Source: Breoghania sp963678585
Lineage (GTDB): Bacteria > Pseudomonadota > Alphaproteobacteria > Rhizobiales > Stappiaceae
NCBI GenBank assembly: GCA_963678585.2
Contig: CAXXGA010000002.1
Coordinates: 2,666,001 to 2,730,000, forward strand
Length of the DNA stretch: 64,000 nt
Direction of reading: 5' to 3'
In this document: piece by piece, positions 8,602 through 17,405 of the stretch
Layout: every line of letters starts with the position of its first letter
How positions within the stretch are numbered: position 1 is the stretch's first letter
Notes under the pieces: generated by a model
Told to the model about the DNA's origin: nothing
The model's input: only the letters and a program-made list of their open reading frames with translations
Database searches by the model: none
Translations under genes and position numbers: made by a program

Positions 8602-9798
8602 GTGAAAAGACTCTATATCATTGGCACCTTTGATACGAAGGCGCCGGAACTGCAGTTTGCAGCCAAATCCGCTCAAGATACCGGGGTTGAGGTCGTCCTC
8701 GTCGATGTCAGCACCCAGAAGACGCCGGGCGGCGCGGACATAACCCCGGAAACAGTCGCCTCTTTCCACCCCGAAGGCGCTAAGGCCGTGCTCGGCCTGA
8801 CGGATCGCGGCGCCGCGGTCGCAGGCATGGCGGAAGCGCTTTCCGCCTTCCTCAAGACCCGCGACGACATCGGCGGCGTATTGGGCCTCGGCGGCAGCGG
8901 CAATACGGATCTGGTCACCCATGCGATGCGCACCCTGCCGATCGGCACGCCGAAGCTGATGCTGTCGACGGTCGCCTCCGGCAACACCGCCCCCTATGTC
9001 GGGCCCAATGACATCGCGATGATGTATTCCGTGGTCGACATTGCCGGGCTCAACGCCATATCGCGGCGCGTCATCGGCAATGCCGCCCATGCAGCCGCAG
9101 GCATGGTGAAGGGAGAGGTCCCCACATCGGAAGCGGACAAGCCCGCCATCGGCATGACCATGTTCGGCGTCACCACCGATTCCGTGACCCAAGCCCGCAA
9201 ACATCTTGAAGACCGCTTCGACGTCGCCGTCTTCCATGCCACCGGCATCGGCGGTCAGTCGATGGAAAAGCTGGCCGAAAGCGGCTTCCTGCATGGCATG
9301 CTCGACGTCACGACGACCGAAGTGCCCGACCATCTGGTCGGCGGCGTCTTCCCCTGCACGGATGACCGTTTCGGCGCGGCCATCCGCACCAAGCTGCCTT
9401 GCGTGATCTCGGTGGGCGCGGTCGACATGGTCAATTTCGGCGCGATGGATACGGTGCCGAAGGAATTCCGCGACCGGAACCTCTATGTGCACAATGCGCA
9501 GGTGACCCTGATGCGCACCACGCCGGAGGAAAACCGCGCCATCGGCAAGTTCATCGTGGAGCGGGTCAACAAGATGGAAGGCCCGGTACGTTTTTTCCTG
9601 CCGCTGAAGGGCGTCTCCGCCATCGATGCCCCGGGCATGCCCTTCCATGACCCGCAAGCCGATGCAGCCCTTTTTGATGCGATCCGCGAAGGATGGGTGG
9701 ATGCGCCCAACCGCGAGCTGATCGAACTCGATAACAACATCAATGACAGCGCATTCTCCGACGCGCTCGCCAACGCATTCCTCGAAATGATCAAGTAG
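8602..9798 (+). CDS. Tm-1-like ATP-binding domain protein (UPF0261)
   Basis: A 398-residue protein of the UPF0261 family, related to the N-terminal ATP-binding domain of the tomato virus-resistance protein Tm-1. The family opening (V/M)KRLYIIGTFDTKAPEL is complete. The GTG at 8602 is chosen because GGGAG ends six bases before it and family members start at this residue; an ATG two codons upstream is the alternative. Other family stretches are VLGLGGSGNTDLVTHAM, STVASGNTAPYVGPNDIAMMYSVVDI and the late LPLKGVSAIDAPGMPFHDPQADAALFDAI. It is followed 9 bases later by the TIM-barrel partner, an association also seen as a fusion in other organisms. The biochemical role is not established. Confidence 0.88.
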   Translation: MKRLYIIGTFDTKAPELQFAAKSAQDTGVEVVLVDVSTQKTPGGADITPETVASFHPEGAKAVLGLTDRGAAVAGMAEALSAFLKTRDDIGGVLGLGGSGNTDLVTHAMRTLPIGTPKLMLSTVASGNTAPYVGPNDIAMMYSVVDIAGLNAISRRVIGNAAHAAAGMVKGEVPTSEADKPAIGMTMFGVTTDSVTQARKHLEDRFDVAVFHATGIGGQSMEKLAESGFLHGMLDVTTTEVPDHLVGGVFPCTDDRFGAAIRTKLPCVISVGAVDMVNFGAMDTVPKEFRDRNLYVHNAQVTLMRTTPEENRAIGKFIVERVNKMEGPVRFFLPLKGVSAIDAPGMPFHDPQADAALFDAIREGWVDAPNRELIELDNNINDSAFSDALANAFLEMIK

Positions 9799-9807
9799 GA
9801 TCAAGCC

Positions 9808-10638
9808 ATGACAGAGATGTCCAGAACCGCCATTCTCGCGAAGCTGAGAAAGAAGATTGCCGACGGACTGCCGATCATCGGCGGCGGCGCGGGAACCGGA
9901 TTGTCCGCGAAATGCGAGGAAGCCGGTGGAATCGATCTGATCGTGATCTACAACTCCGGCCGCTATCGCATGGCCGGACGCGGATCGCTCGCCGGCCTGC
10001 TCGCCTACGGCAACGCCAACGAAATCGTCAAGGAAATGGCGATCGAGGTGCTGCCCGTCGTCAAGAACACCCCCGTTCTGGCGGGCGTCAACGGCACCGA
10101 CCCCTTCATGATCACCGACCACTTCCTCGATGAACTGAAGCAGCTCGGTTTCGCAGGCGTGCAGAACTTCCCGACCGTCGGCCTGATCGACGGCACCTTC
10201 CGCGCCAATCTGGAAGAAACCGGCATGGGCTATGCGCTGGAGGTCGACATCATCGGCGCGGCGCACAAGAAGGACATGCTGACGACGCCCTACGTCTTCT
10301 CCACCGAAGACGCCAAGGCGATGACGGAAGCGGGCGCAGATATCGTCGTGTGCCACATGGGCCTGACCACCGGCGGCGCCATCGGTGCGGAGACGGCTGT
10401 CACGCTCGACGATTGCGTGGAAAAGATCGCCTCTTGGGCGGACGCCGCGCGCTCGGTACGCGACGACGTCATCGTGCTGTGCCACGGCGGCCCGATCTCC
10501 ATGCCCGACGATGCGGCCTACATCATCAAGAACGTGCCGGGCATCGACGGCTTCTACGGCGCAAGCTCCATGGAGCGCCTGCCGACGGAAGTCGCCATCA
10601 AGGAGCAGATCGTCAAGTTCGGCAAGATCCGCCGCTGA
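9808..10638 (+). CDS. Phosphoenolpyruvate hydrolase-like TIM-barrel protein (Tm-1 C-terminal domain homologue)
   Basis: A 276-residue TIM-barrel protein of the PEP_hydrolase family, homologous to the C-terminal half of Tm-1-like proteins. Family stretches are LPIIGGGAGTGLSAKCEEAGGIDLI, IYNSGRYRMAGRGSLAGLLAYGNAN, VNGTDPF and the late GFYGASSMERLPTE. It forms a two-gene unit with the UPF0261 gene (9-base gap) and is closed by a strong terminator. The name comes from a proposed C-C bond hydrolase activity of this fold; the reaction in this organism is unknown. Its divergent placement to a TRAP/DapA-like/molybdoenzyme run suggests a step in the same catabolic route. Confidence 0.87.
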   Translation: MTEMSRTAILAKLRKKIADGLPIIGGGAGTGLSAKCEEAGGIDLIVIYNSGRYRMAGRGSLAGLLAYGNANEIVKEMAIEVLPVVKNTPVLAGVNGTDPFMITDHFLDELKQLGFAGVQNFPTVGLIDGTFRANLEETGMGYALEVDIIGAAHKKDMLTTPYVFSTEDAKAMTEAGADIVVCHMGLTTGGAIGAETAVTLDDCVEKIASWADAARSVRDDVIVLCHGGPISMPDDAAYIIKNVPGIDGFYGASSMERLPTEVAIKEQIVKFGKIRR

Positions 10639-10665
10639 CGCGCTCCCGCTCGAAAGAACGACAAG

Positions 10666-10696
10666 GCCGCCGGGACACCTCCCGGCGGCTTTTCTT
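10666..10696 (+). terminator. Rho-independent terminator after the UPF0261/PEP-hydrolase-like pair
   Basis: A perfect 9-bp stem (GCCGCCGGG / CCCGGCGGC) with a 6-base loop is followed by TTTTCTT. It lies 28 bases after the stop and before the convergent MFS gene. Confidence 0.85.
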
Positions 10697-10708
10697 ATGC
10701 CCGCCCGA

Positions 10709-12025
10709 TCAAGCCTCCGCCAGCCGCCGGTTCAGGGCGAGCGCGATCAGCGTGCACAACGCCCCCGACAGCAGATAGAGCCCCGCCGTGGCGATCCCGA
10801 AGGCGCTCGCCAGATAAAGGGCGGCGAAGGGGGCGAAGCCCGCTCCGAAAAGCCAGGCGAGATCGGAGGTCAGCGCCGCCCCCGTATAGCGGTAGGCGGG
10901 AGAAAACCGCGACGCGACCACGCCTGCGCACTGGCCGAATGTCAGCCCCAGCAGCGCAAAGCCCACCACCATGAAGACGATGTCGCCGGTGCCGGAGAGA
11001 TCCAGAAGCCCCGGCGCGAGCGCACTGAAAAGCGCGATCCCCACCGCGCTCAGGCCCAGAAGCCGCCGCCGTCCGATCCGGTCCGCAATCCAGCCCGATG
11101 CGATGATGGTCGCCAGCCCGACAAGCGCGGCGGTGGCCTCCACCGTCAGGAACCTCGCCGTATCGCGACCGGAAACCAGATGGATCCACGACAGCGGGAA
11201 CACTGTCACCATGTGGAAGAGCGCGAAGCTCGCAAGCGGCGCAAAAGCCCCCACGACGATGAACCGGCCCTCCCGCCTGACGGTCTCGACCACCGGCCTT
11301 GGCTGAAGCTCGCGCCGTTCGAACAGATCCCGGAAGGCATCCGTATCCACAATCCGAAGCCGCGCAAACAGCGCAACGACGTTCAGCGCGAAAGCCACGA
11401 AGAACGGAAAGCGCCAGCCCCATGCATAGAAGTCGGCGGGCGAAAGCGCCGCGATAAGATAGGCGAAAAGCCCGCTCGCCACGATCAGCCCCAGCGGCGC
11501 GCCCAGTTGCGGCACCATCGCATACCAGCCGCGCCGCGCCCGCGGCGCGCTGAGCGACAGCAGCGAGGCGAGCCCGTCCCAGCTTCCGCCAAGCGCCACG
11601 CCCTGCCCGATGCGCAACAGGGCCAGAGCAAGGATCGTGAACCCGCCCGCCGTCACATAGCTCGGCAGAAAGGCGATGCCCACCGTAGAGGAACCGAGCA
11701 CCAGAAGAGCGAGCGTCAGCTTGGCCACCCGGCCATGAGCCCGGTCGAGCGTCATGAAGAGCGCAGATCCGACAGGCCTTGCAACAAAGGCAAGCGCAAA
11801 CAGAGCGAAGGAAAACAGCGTACCGGTGAGAGAGTCGACGAAGGGGAACACGTACTGCGGGAAAACCACAACCGACGCGATTGCATAGACGAAGAAATCG
11901 AAGAATTCGCAGGTGCGACCAATCACCACACCCACCGCAATATCGCCCGGCGAGACACCCCCATGCCGCACCTGCCCTTGACTACGTGTTATCCCTTTGT
12001 CGTAGATGGGGATTTCCATTGTCAT
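10709..12025 (-). CDS. MFS transporter, metabolite:H+ symporter (MHS) type
   Basis: A 438-residue, 12-helix major facilitator protein. The segment GRTCEFFDFFVYAIASVVVFPQYVFP in helix 1 and FVARPVGSALFMTLDRAHGRVAKL around the helix 2-3 loop (the MFS motif A region) resemble the metabolite/H+ symporter family (ShiA, KgtP, ProP-like). The start at 12025 has a purine-rich GGGAGGGGAGAGGGG tract just upstream; a second ATG two codons in is also possible. It stands alone, convergent with the preceding pair and divergent from cyoA. Substrate not predictable; organic acids or betaines are usual for the family. Confidence 0.85.
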   Translation of the reverse strand: MTMEIPIYDKGITRSQGQVRHGGVSPGDIAVGVVIGRTCEFFDFFVYAIASVVVFPQYVFPFVDSLTGTLFSFALFALAFVARPVGSALFMTLDRAHGRVAKLTLALLVLGSSTVGIAFLPSYVTAGGFTILALALLRIGQGVALGGSWDGLASLLSLSAPRARRGWYAMVPQLGAPLGLIVASGLFAYLIAALSPADFYAWGWRFPFFVAFALNVVALFARLRIVDTDAFRDLFERRELQPRPVVETVRREGRFIVVGAFAPLASFALFHMVTVFPLSWIHLVSGRDTARFLTVEATAALVGLATIIASGWIADRIGRRRLLGLSAVGIALFSALAPGLLDLSGTGDIVFMVVGFALLGLTFGQCAGVVASRFSPAYRYTGAALTSDLAWLFGAGFAPFAALYLASAFGIATAGLYLLSGALCTLIALALNRRLAEA

Positions 12026-12326
12026 GCCCCTCTCCCCTCCCGGTATCCCGTTGCCGCGCCTTGTCGATCACGGCCAGTATCGAACGCTGCGTAAGGGCTT
12101 GCAACCACTTGTTCGGGCCCTTCTCCCGGCATTTTTGCCGCCCTATAACAGCGCGACAAACCGTCACGATTGAGAATTGTCAAAGACGGCTCGCATCTGT
12201 CCTGCCTGCCCGCCGCGCCTGACATATCGCCCGATCCGGCCTCCCCGCGATCTGCCGAAACGTCAAGAGCGACCCGCCCGCCGAACAGGCCCGCCGCCTT
12301 CTCAAAACCGAACAGCGAGTAACGTC
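12026..12326. promoter_or_regulatory. Intergenic region between MFS gene and cyoA
   Basis: This divergent region of 301 bases has no convincing gene. It must carry the promoters of the MFS gene and of cyoABCD. The only clear element I see is the FixK/FNR-type box at 12170-12183, listed separately. Confidence 0.5.
12170..12183. promoter_or_regulatory. Candidate FNR/FixK-type box upstream of cyoABCD
   Basis: The sequence TTGAGAATTGTCAA fits TTGA-N6-TCAA, the core recognised by Crp/Fnr-family regulators such as FnrL and FixK (8 of 10 positions of the FNR consensus TTGAT-N4-ATCAA). It sits 144 bases before the cyoA start codon. In E. coli, Fnr represses cyo under low oxygen. Whether this site activates or represses cannot be told without the transcription start. 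Confidence 0.5.
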
Positions 12327-13511
12327 TTGAGCCGGTTTCGCGCCCTCCTCGTCCTGCCCGCCCTCGCCCTGCTGGGCGGCTGTAATCTCGTCATCCTCGA
12401 TCCTGCCGGCGACATGGCCATACAGCAGCGCGATCTGATCGTGCTCGCCACCGTGCTGATGCTGGTGATCGTCCTGCCGGTCATGGCCCTGACAGTCTGG
12501 TTCGCGTGGCGCTACCGGAAGGGCAACGACGCCCCCTACGAGCCCGACTGGGACCATTCGATGAAGATCGAACTGGTCGTGTGGGCGGCGCCGCTGGCCA
12601 TCATCATCGCGCTCGGCTCCATCACCTGGGTCGCCACCCACATGCTGGACCCCTACCGCCCGCTCGACCGCATCGCCGCCGACAAGCCCGTTCCGGCAGA
12701 CGCAAAGCCACTGGAAGTCGAGGTCGTGGCGCTGGACTGGAAGTGGCTGTTCTTCTACCCCGAATACGGCGTCGCCACCGTCAACGAACTGGCCGCCCCC
12801 GTCGACCGGCCCATCACCTTCCGGATCACCGCCACATCGGTGATGAACTCCTTCTTCATCCCCGCACTCGCAGGCCAGATCTACGCCATGCCGGGCATGG
12901 AGACGAAGCTCCACGCGGTCATCAACCGCAAGGGCATCTATGACGGTTTCTCGGCCAACTACTCCGGCGCGGGCTTTTCCGGCATGCGCTTCAAGTTCCA
13001 CGGAATGAGCGAGAAGAACTTCGAAAGCTGGATCGCGAATGTGCGCGCCATCGGTTCCGATCTGACCCGTCCGGTCTACAAGGCGCTTGAGCGCCCGAGC
13101 GAGAACGAACCGCCGACCTATTACGCGGGCTACCCCGACGATCTCTACAACCGCATCCTGAACATGTGCGTCGACCCGGCCAAGATGTGCATGAGCGAGA
13201 TGATGGCGATCGACCGCGAAGGCGGCCTCGGCGTCGCGGGCATCCACACCGTCCTGCCGCATGACCGCGACAGCGTGCGGGCCGAAAGGCCCAGCGCCGT
13301 GCTGGCCCCGCACCCCGGCTACCTGCCGACGCTGTGCACCAGTGAGGACCCCTTCGGTCTCACCGCAGGCTTTGCAGGCTCCGCATCGCCCGAGGCGGTG
13401 AGCCCGCCGGTCACGCCCATCTCGGCAAGCCCGACGTCACGCACTCCCGCGCCCGACACACTCGGTTCCGGCCCACTCGGTTCCGACACGGGCAAGCCCG
13501 CCGACATCTGA
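12327..13511 (+). CDS. cyoA: Cytochrome o ubiquinol oxidase subunit II
   Basis: Subunit II of the bo3-type quinol oxidase, 394 residues. I start at a TTG at 12327, which gives a lipoprotein signal peptide with lipobox LLGGC and acylated Cys19. Starting at 12177 would add 50 unrelated residues. Two membrane helices follow (about residues 38-62 and 84-103), then a periplasmic cupredoxin domain with VVALDWKWLFFYPEYGVATVNEL and SVMNSFFIPALAGQIYAMPGM. The CuA copper ligands of cytochrome c oxidases are absent, as expected for a quinol oxidase. The C-terminal tail beyond about residue 330 is long and rich in Pro, Ser and Thr. It is the first gene of cyoABCD. Confidence 0.93.
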   Translation: MSRFRALLVLPALALLGGCNLVILDPAGDMAIQQRDLIVLATVLMLVIVLPVMALTVWFAWRYRKGNDAPYEPDWDHSMKIELVVWAAPLAIIIALGSITWVATHMLDPYRPLDRIAADKPVPADAKPLEVEVVALDWKWLFFYPEYGVATVNELAAPVDRPITFRITATSVMNSFFIPALAGQIYAMPGMETKLHAVINRKGIYDGFSANYSGAGFSGMRFKFHGMSEKNFESWIANVRAIGSDLTRPVYKALERPSENEPPTYYAGYPDDLYNRILNMCVDPAKMCMSEMMAIDREGGLGVAGIHTVLPHDRDSVRAERPSAVLAPHPGYLPTLCTSEDPFGLTAGFAGSASPEAVSPPVTPISASPTSRTPAPDTLGSGPLGSDTGKPADI

Positions 13512-13537
13512 GCCCGCCCCGGTTTCACGATCAAAGA

Positions 13538-15553
13538 ATGCAGGCAAGCATGATTGACCATCCAGTCCAGACATCGTTCCTCCTCGGCCGTTTCGGCCTC
13601 GATGCGCTGCCGCTCCACGAGCCCATCGTCGTGGCGACCTTCGCCGTCGTCGCCCTTGGCGGGCTGGCGCTGGTTGCCGCGCTCACGCATTTCAAGCTTT
13701 GGGGCTACCTGTGGCGCGAATGGTTTACCACCGTGGACCACAAGCGCATCGGCATCATGTACATGATCCTCGGCCTGATCATGCTGCTGCGCGGCTTTGC
13801 CGACGCCATCATGATGCGGCTTCAGCAGGCCATCGCCTTCAACGGCTCGGAGGGCTATCTCAATGCCCACCACTACGACCAGATCTTCACCGCCCACGGA
13901 GTGATCATGATCTTCTTCGTGGCGATGCCCTTCGTGACCGGCCTGATGAACTACGTCGTGCCGCTGCAGATCGGCGCGCGCGACGTCTCCTTCCCCTTCC
14001 TGAACAATTTCAGCTTCTGGATGACGGCGGGCGGCGCGGTTCTGGTGATGATCTCGCTCTTCGTCGGCGCATTCGCACGCACCGGCTGGCTCGCCTATCC
14101 GCCGCTTTCCAACATCGGCTACAGCCCGGATGTCGGGGTCGATTACTACATCTGGGCGCTCCAGATCGCGGGCGTGGGAACATTGCTTTCAGGCGTGAAC
14201 CTCGTCGCGACGATCGTGAAGATGCGCGCGCCGGGCATGAAGCTGATGCAGATGCCCGTCTTCACCTGGACCGCGCTTTGCACCAACGTGCTGATCATCG
14301 CCGCCTTCCCGGTTCTCACCGCCGTCCTCGGCCTGCTGACGCTGGACCGCTACGTCGGTACGAACTTCTTCACGAACGACTTCGGCGGCAACCCGATGAT
14401 GTACGTGAACCTGATCTGGATCTGGGGCCACCCGGAGGTCTACATCCTGATCCTGCCGATGTTCGGCGTCTTCTCCGAAGTTACCGCCACCTTCTGCGGC
14501 AAACGCCTCTTCGGCTACACCTCCATGGTCTACGCCTCCATCGTCATCACGGTGCTGTCCTACATCGTCTGGCTGCACCACTTCTTCACGATGGGATCGG
14601 GCGCGAGCGTCAACGCCTTCTTCGGCATCACGACGATGATCATCTCCATCCCGACAGGGGCGAAGATGTTCAACTGGCTCTTCACCATGTACAAGGGCCG
14701 CATCCGCTTCGAACTGCCGATGATGTGGACGGTCGCCTTCATGCTGACCTTCGTTCTCGGCGGCATGTCGGGCGTCATGCTGGCGGTGCCGCCCGCCGAC
14801 TTCGCCCTCCACAACAGCCTGTTCCTGATCGCCCACTTCCACAACGTCATCATCGGCGGTGTGATCTTCGGGGCCTACGCGGCGATCAACTACTGGTTCC
14901 CCAAGGCCTTCGGCTTCAAGCTCGATCCCTTCTGGGGCAAGCTCTCCTTCTGGTTCTGGGTGGTCGGCTTCTACTTCGCCTTCGTGCCGCTCTATGTGCT
15001 GGGCCTGATGGGCGTGACACGGCGCATGCGCGTCTTCGACGACCCCTCGCTGCAGATCTGGTTCGTCATCGCAGGCTTCGGCGCCGTCCTGATCGCCTTC
15101 GGCATCGCCAGCTCGCTGATCCAGTTTGCGGTCTCGATCATGAGGCGCAGGAAACTGGCCGAGACGACCGGCGATCCCTGGCAGGGCCGCACGCTGGAAT
15201 GGGCGACCTCCTCGCCCCCGCCCGCCTACAACTTCGCCTTCACCCCCGTCGTGCATGACCACGATGCGTGGTGGGACATGAAGAAACACGGCTACCAGCG
15301 CCCGCTCACCGGCTACAAGCCGATCCACATGCCCGCCAACACCGGGACAGGCATCATCCTGTCGGGCCTGAGCGTCCTCACCGGCTTCGCCCTCATCTGG
15401 TACGTCTGGTGGCTGGCCGCACTGGGCTTCCTCGCCCTTCTCGCCACCGCCATCGCCCACACCTTCAACTACAAGCGCGACTTCCACATCGACGCCGAAA
15501 CGGTGACGAGAACGGAAGACGACCGCACGCGCCTTCTCGTGCAACAGGGGTAA
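13538..15553 (+). CDS. cyoB: Cytochrome o ubiquinol oxidase subunit I
   Basis: The catalytic haem-copper subunit, 671 residues, near-identical in architecture to E. coli CyoB. It carries TAHGVIMIFFVAMPF (low-spin haem histidine), the CuB/tyrosine motif WGHPEVYILILP, HHFFTMG (two CuB histidines) and AHFHNVIIGG (haem o3 and haem b histidines). It reduces O2 to water with quinol electrons and pumps protons across the inner membrane. Start at 13538; an ATG four codons later at 13550, with AGG upstream, is equally possible. It lies 26 bases after cyoA and 4 before cyoC. Confidence 0.96.
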   Translation: MQASMIDHPVQTSFLLGRFGLDALPLHEPIVVATFAVVALGGLALVAALTHFKLWGYLWREWFTTVDHKRIGIMYMILGLIMLLRGFADAIMMRLQQAIAFNGSEGYLNAHHYDQIFTAHGVIMIFFVAMPFVTGLMNYVVPLQIGARDVSFPFLNNFSFWMTAGGAVLVMISLFVGAFARTGWLAYPPLSNIGYSPDVGVDYYIWALQIAGVGTLLSGVNLVATIVKMRAPGMKLMQMPVFTWTALCTNVLIIAAFPVLTAVLGLLTLDRYVGTNFFTNDFGGNPMMYVNLIWIWGHPEVYILILPMFGVFSEVTATFCGKRLFGYTSMVYASIVITVLSYIVWLHHFFTMGSGASVNAFFGITTMIISIPTGAKMFNWLFTMYKGRIRFELPMMWTVAFMLTFVLGGMSGVMLAVPPADFALHNSLFLIAHFHNVIIGGVIFGAYAAINYWFPKAFGFKLDPFWGKLSFWFWVVGFYFAFVPLYVLGLMGVTRRMRVFDDPSLQIWFVIAGFGAVLIAFGIASSLIQFAVSIMRRRKLAETTGDPWQGRTLEWATSSPPPAYNFAFTPVVHDHDAWWDMKKHGYQRPLTGYKPIHMPANTGTGIILSGLSVLTGFALIWYVWWLAALGFLALLATAIAHTFNYKRDFHIDAETVTRTEDDRTRLLVQQG

Positions 15554-15557
15554 TGAC

Positions 15558-16190
15558 ATGAACGCAATCACCGGCGTCACCGCAGAAGCCCCTGCGCGCG
15601 CCTACCACCTCGAGCACGAGCCCGTGCATCCGGAGGGAAGCTCCACGCTTCTGGGCTTCTGGATCTACCTGATGAGCGACTGCCTGATCTTCGCAGTCCT
15701 CTTCGCAACCTATGGCGTGCTGGGCACCGCCTATGCCGCGGGGCCAGCGCCCAAGGATCTGTTCGATCTCCACCTCGTGGCGATCAACACCTCCATGCTG
15801 CTGTTCTCCTCCATCACCTACGGCTTTGCCGTGATCGCGATGCAGAACCGGAACCAGCGCGGCACGCTTGTCTGGCTGGGCGTCACCGCGCTCTTCGGCT
15901 TCGCCTTCCTCTCCATCGAGCTTTACGAGTTCGCGGAGCTGATCCATCTGGGCGCAACGCCCCAGCGCAGCGCCTTCCTGTCGTCCTTTTTCGCGCTGGT
16001 CGGCACCCACGGCCTGCACGTCGCCTTCGGCCTGATCTGGCTCTTCACCCTTGCGGCCCAGATCGCCCGCCACGGCCTGATCGAGGCCAACCGCCGCCGC
16101 CTCATGTGCCTGAGCATGTTCTGGCACTTCCTCGACGTCGTCTGGATCGGCGTCTTCACCTTCGTCTACCTGATGGGAATGCTGCGATGA
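15558..16190 (+). CDS. cyoC: Cytochrome o ubiquinol oxidase subunit III
   Basis: A 210-residue five-helix membrane protein of the COX3/CyoC family. Motifs include GFWIYLMSDCLIFAVLFATY, FLSIELYEF and FFALVGTHGLHVAFGLIW, the last carrying the conserved GTHGLHV. The C-terminal WHFLDVVWIGVFTFVYL is typical. It stabilises the oxidase and lies between cyoB and cyoD, overlapping cyoD by four bases (ATGA), which indicates translational coupling. Confidence 0.95.
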   Translation: MNAITGVTAEAPARAYHLEHEPVHPEGSSTLLGFWIYLMSDCLIFAVLFATYGVLGTAYAAGPAPKDLFDLHLVAINTSMLLFSSITYGFAVIAMQNRNQRGTLVWLGVTALFGFAFLSIELYEFAELIHLGATPQRSAFLSSFFALVGTHGLHVAFGLIWLFTLAAQIARHGLIEANRRRLMCLSMFWHFLDVVWIGVFTFVYLMGMLR

Positions 16191-16552
16191 GCGCCGATCC
16201 GCACGCCTTGGAGCACCACGACACGGCCCCCTCCCACGCCACCGCCGGCGGCTATATGGCGGGCTTCGTCCTGTCCGTCATCCTCACCGCGATCCCCTTC
16301 TGGTTCGTGATGAGCGGCACGCTGGACACGCAGACCACCGTCTTCGTCATCATGGGCATGGCGGTCATCCAGATCTTCGTCCACATGGTCTTCTTCCTCC
16401 ATATGGACGCGAAATCGGAAGGCGGCTGGAACCTGCTGGCTCTGGTCTTCACGGTCATCATCGTGGCCATCACGCTCGCGGGCTCCTCCTGGGTGATGTA
16501 CCACCTCAACACCAACATGATGCCGACCCACGACATGAGGCAGTTGCCGTGA
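16187..16552 (+). CDS. cyoD: Cytochrome o ubiquinol oxidase subunit IV
   Basis: A 121-residue three-helix protein of the COX4-prokaryotic family, needed for assembly of the CuB site. The start at 16187 overlaps the cyoC stop. Family markers are GFVLSVILTAIPFWFVM and IQIFVHMVFFLHMD followed by WVMYHLNTNMM. A cyoE (haem O synthase) gene does not follow; a SURF1 gene takes its place, so haem O synthase must be encoded elsewhere. Confidence 0.94.
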   Translation: MSADPHALEHHDTAPSHATAGGYMAGFVLSVILTAIPFWFVMSGTLDTQTTVFVIMGMAVIQIFVHMVFFLHMDAKSEGGWNLLALVFTVIIVAITLAGSSWVMYHLNTNMMPTHDMRQLP

Positions 16553-17328
16553 GCATCGCCGGGGTTGCCGATTTGCACGAAAACGAAGCGACGGGACCGC
16601 ATCGCCGGTCCCGCGCAACGCTCGCGCTTGTCACAAGCCTCGTCGTGACCGGCATGGTCGCAGGCACCACGCTCGGCATCTGGCAGGTGAAACGGCTGGG
16701 CTGGAAGCTTGCCCTGATCGAACGGGTCGAGACCCGCATCCACGCCCCCGCCCAGCCCGCACCGGGCCCTGAGGACTGGTCGGCGATCACCCGCGAGAAT
16801 GCCGAATACAGACCCGTCACCGTGACGGGCCATTTCGACAACGCCCACGAGACGCTGGTGCGCGCCACGACGGATCTGGGGTCCGGCTACTGGGTGGTCA
16901 CGCCGTTTGAGACGGAGCGCGGCTTCACCGTTCTGATCAATCGCGGCTTCGTTCCGCCGGAGAGAAAAGACCCCGCCTCGCGTCCCGCACGGGATGCCGC
17001 CAAACCGCTGACGGTTTCCGGTCTCCTGCGCATCAGCGAGCCCGGCGGGGCCTTCCTGCGCGAAAACGCCCCCGGCGAGAACCGCTGGTATTCGCGCGAC
17101 GTGGCGGCCATCGCAGGCGCGCGCGGTCTTGGAAAGACCGCGCCCTTTTTTCTGGATGCCGACACCGCTTCATCGCAGCCCGGCACATGGCCCGTCGGCG
17201 GCCTGACCGTCGTGCGCTTCCACAACAACCATCTCGTCTATGCGATCACATGGTTCTCGCTGGCGTTGATGTCGCTTGGCGCGGGCCTCTATATCCTGCG
17301 CGAGGAGCGCCGCGCACACCGCGCCTGA
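16549..17328 (+). CDS. SURF1 family cytochrome oxidase biogenesis protein
   Basis: A 259-residue SURF1/Shy1 protein starting with GTG at 16549 that overlaps the cyoD stop (GTGA). It has the family layout: a membrane helix near residues 25-45 (ending LGIWQVKRLGWKLALIERVE), a large periplasmic domain with YRPVTVTGHFD, GYWVVTPFE and LINRGFVP, and a second helix near 230-250 preceded by RFHNNHLVYAITWF. In alphaproteobacteria SURF1 proteins help insert haem into terminal oxidases. The tight coupling shows it serves this cyo oxidase. Confidence 0.93.
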   Translation: MSIAGVADLHENEATGPHRRSRATLALVTSLVVTGMVAGTTLGIWQVKRLGWKLALIERVETRIHAPAQPAPGPEDWSAITRENAEYRPVTVTGHFDNAHETLVRATTDLGSGYWVVTPFETERGFTVLINRGFVPPERKDPASRPARDAAKPLTVSGLLRISEPGGAFLRENAPGENRWYSRDVAAIAGARGLGKTAPFFLDADTASSQPGTWPVGGLTVVRFHNNHLVYAITWFSLALMSLGAGLYILREERRAHRA

Positions 17329-17405
17329 CGACCGTATCGTTCCGGGTTCGTGGCCGATCGAAGCTGACGGAACGCCCCTCGCTCAGGGATATGGAAGCCA
17401 AGCCC

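Noticed and set aside
8587..10485. A 630-codon minus-strand frame opposite the UPF0261 and PEP-hydrolase-like genes
   Set aside because: Crosses two well supported plus-strand genes and their gap; Asp/His/Gly-rich shadow composition.
13538..13550. Deciding cyoB start firmly at one of two ATG codons
   Set aside because: Ribosome binding signals do not separate the two; left as alternatives.
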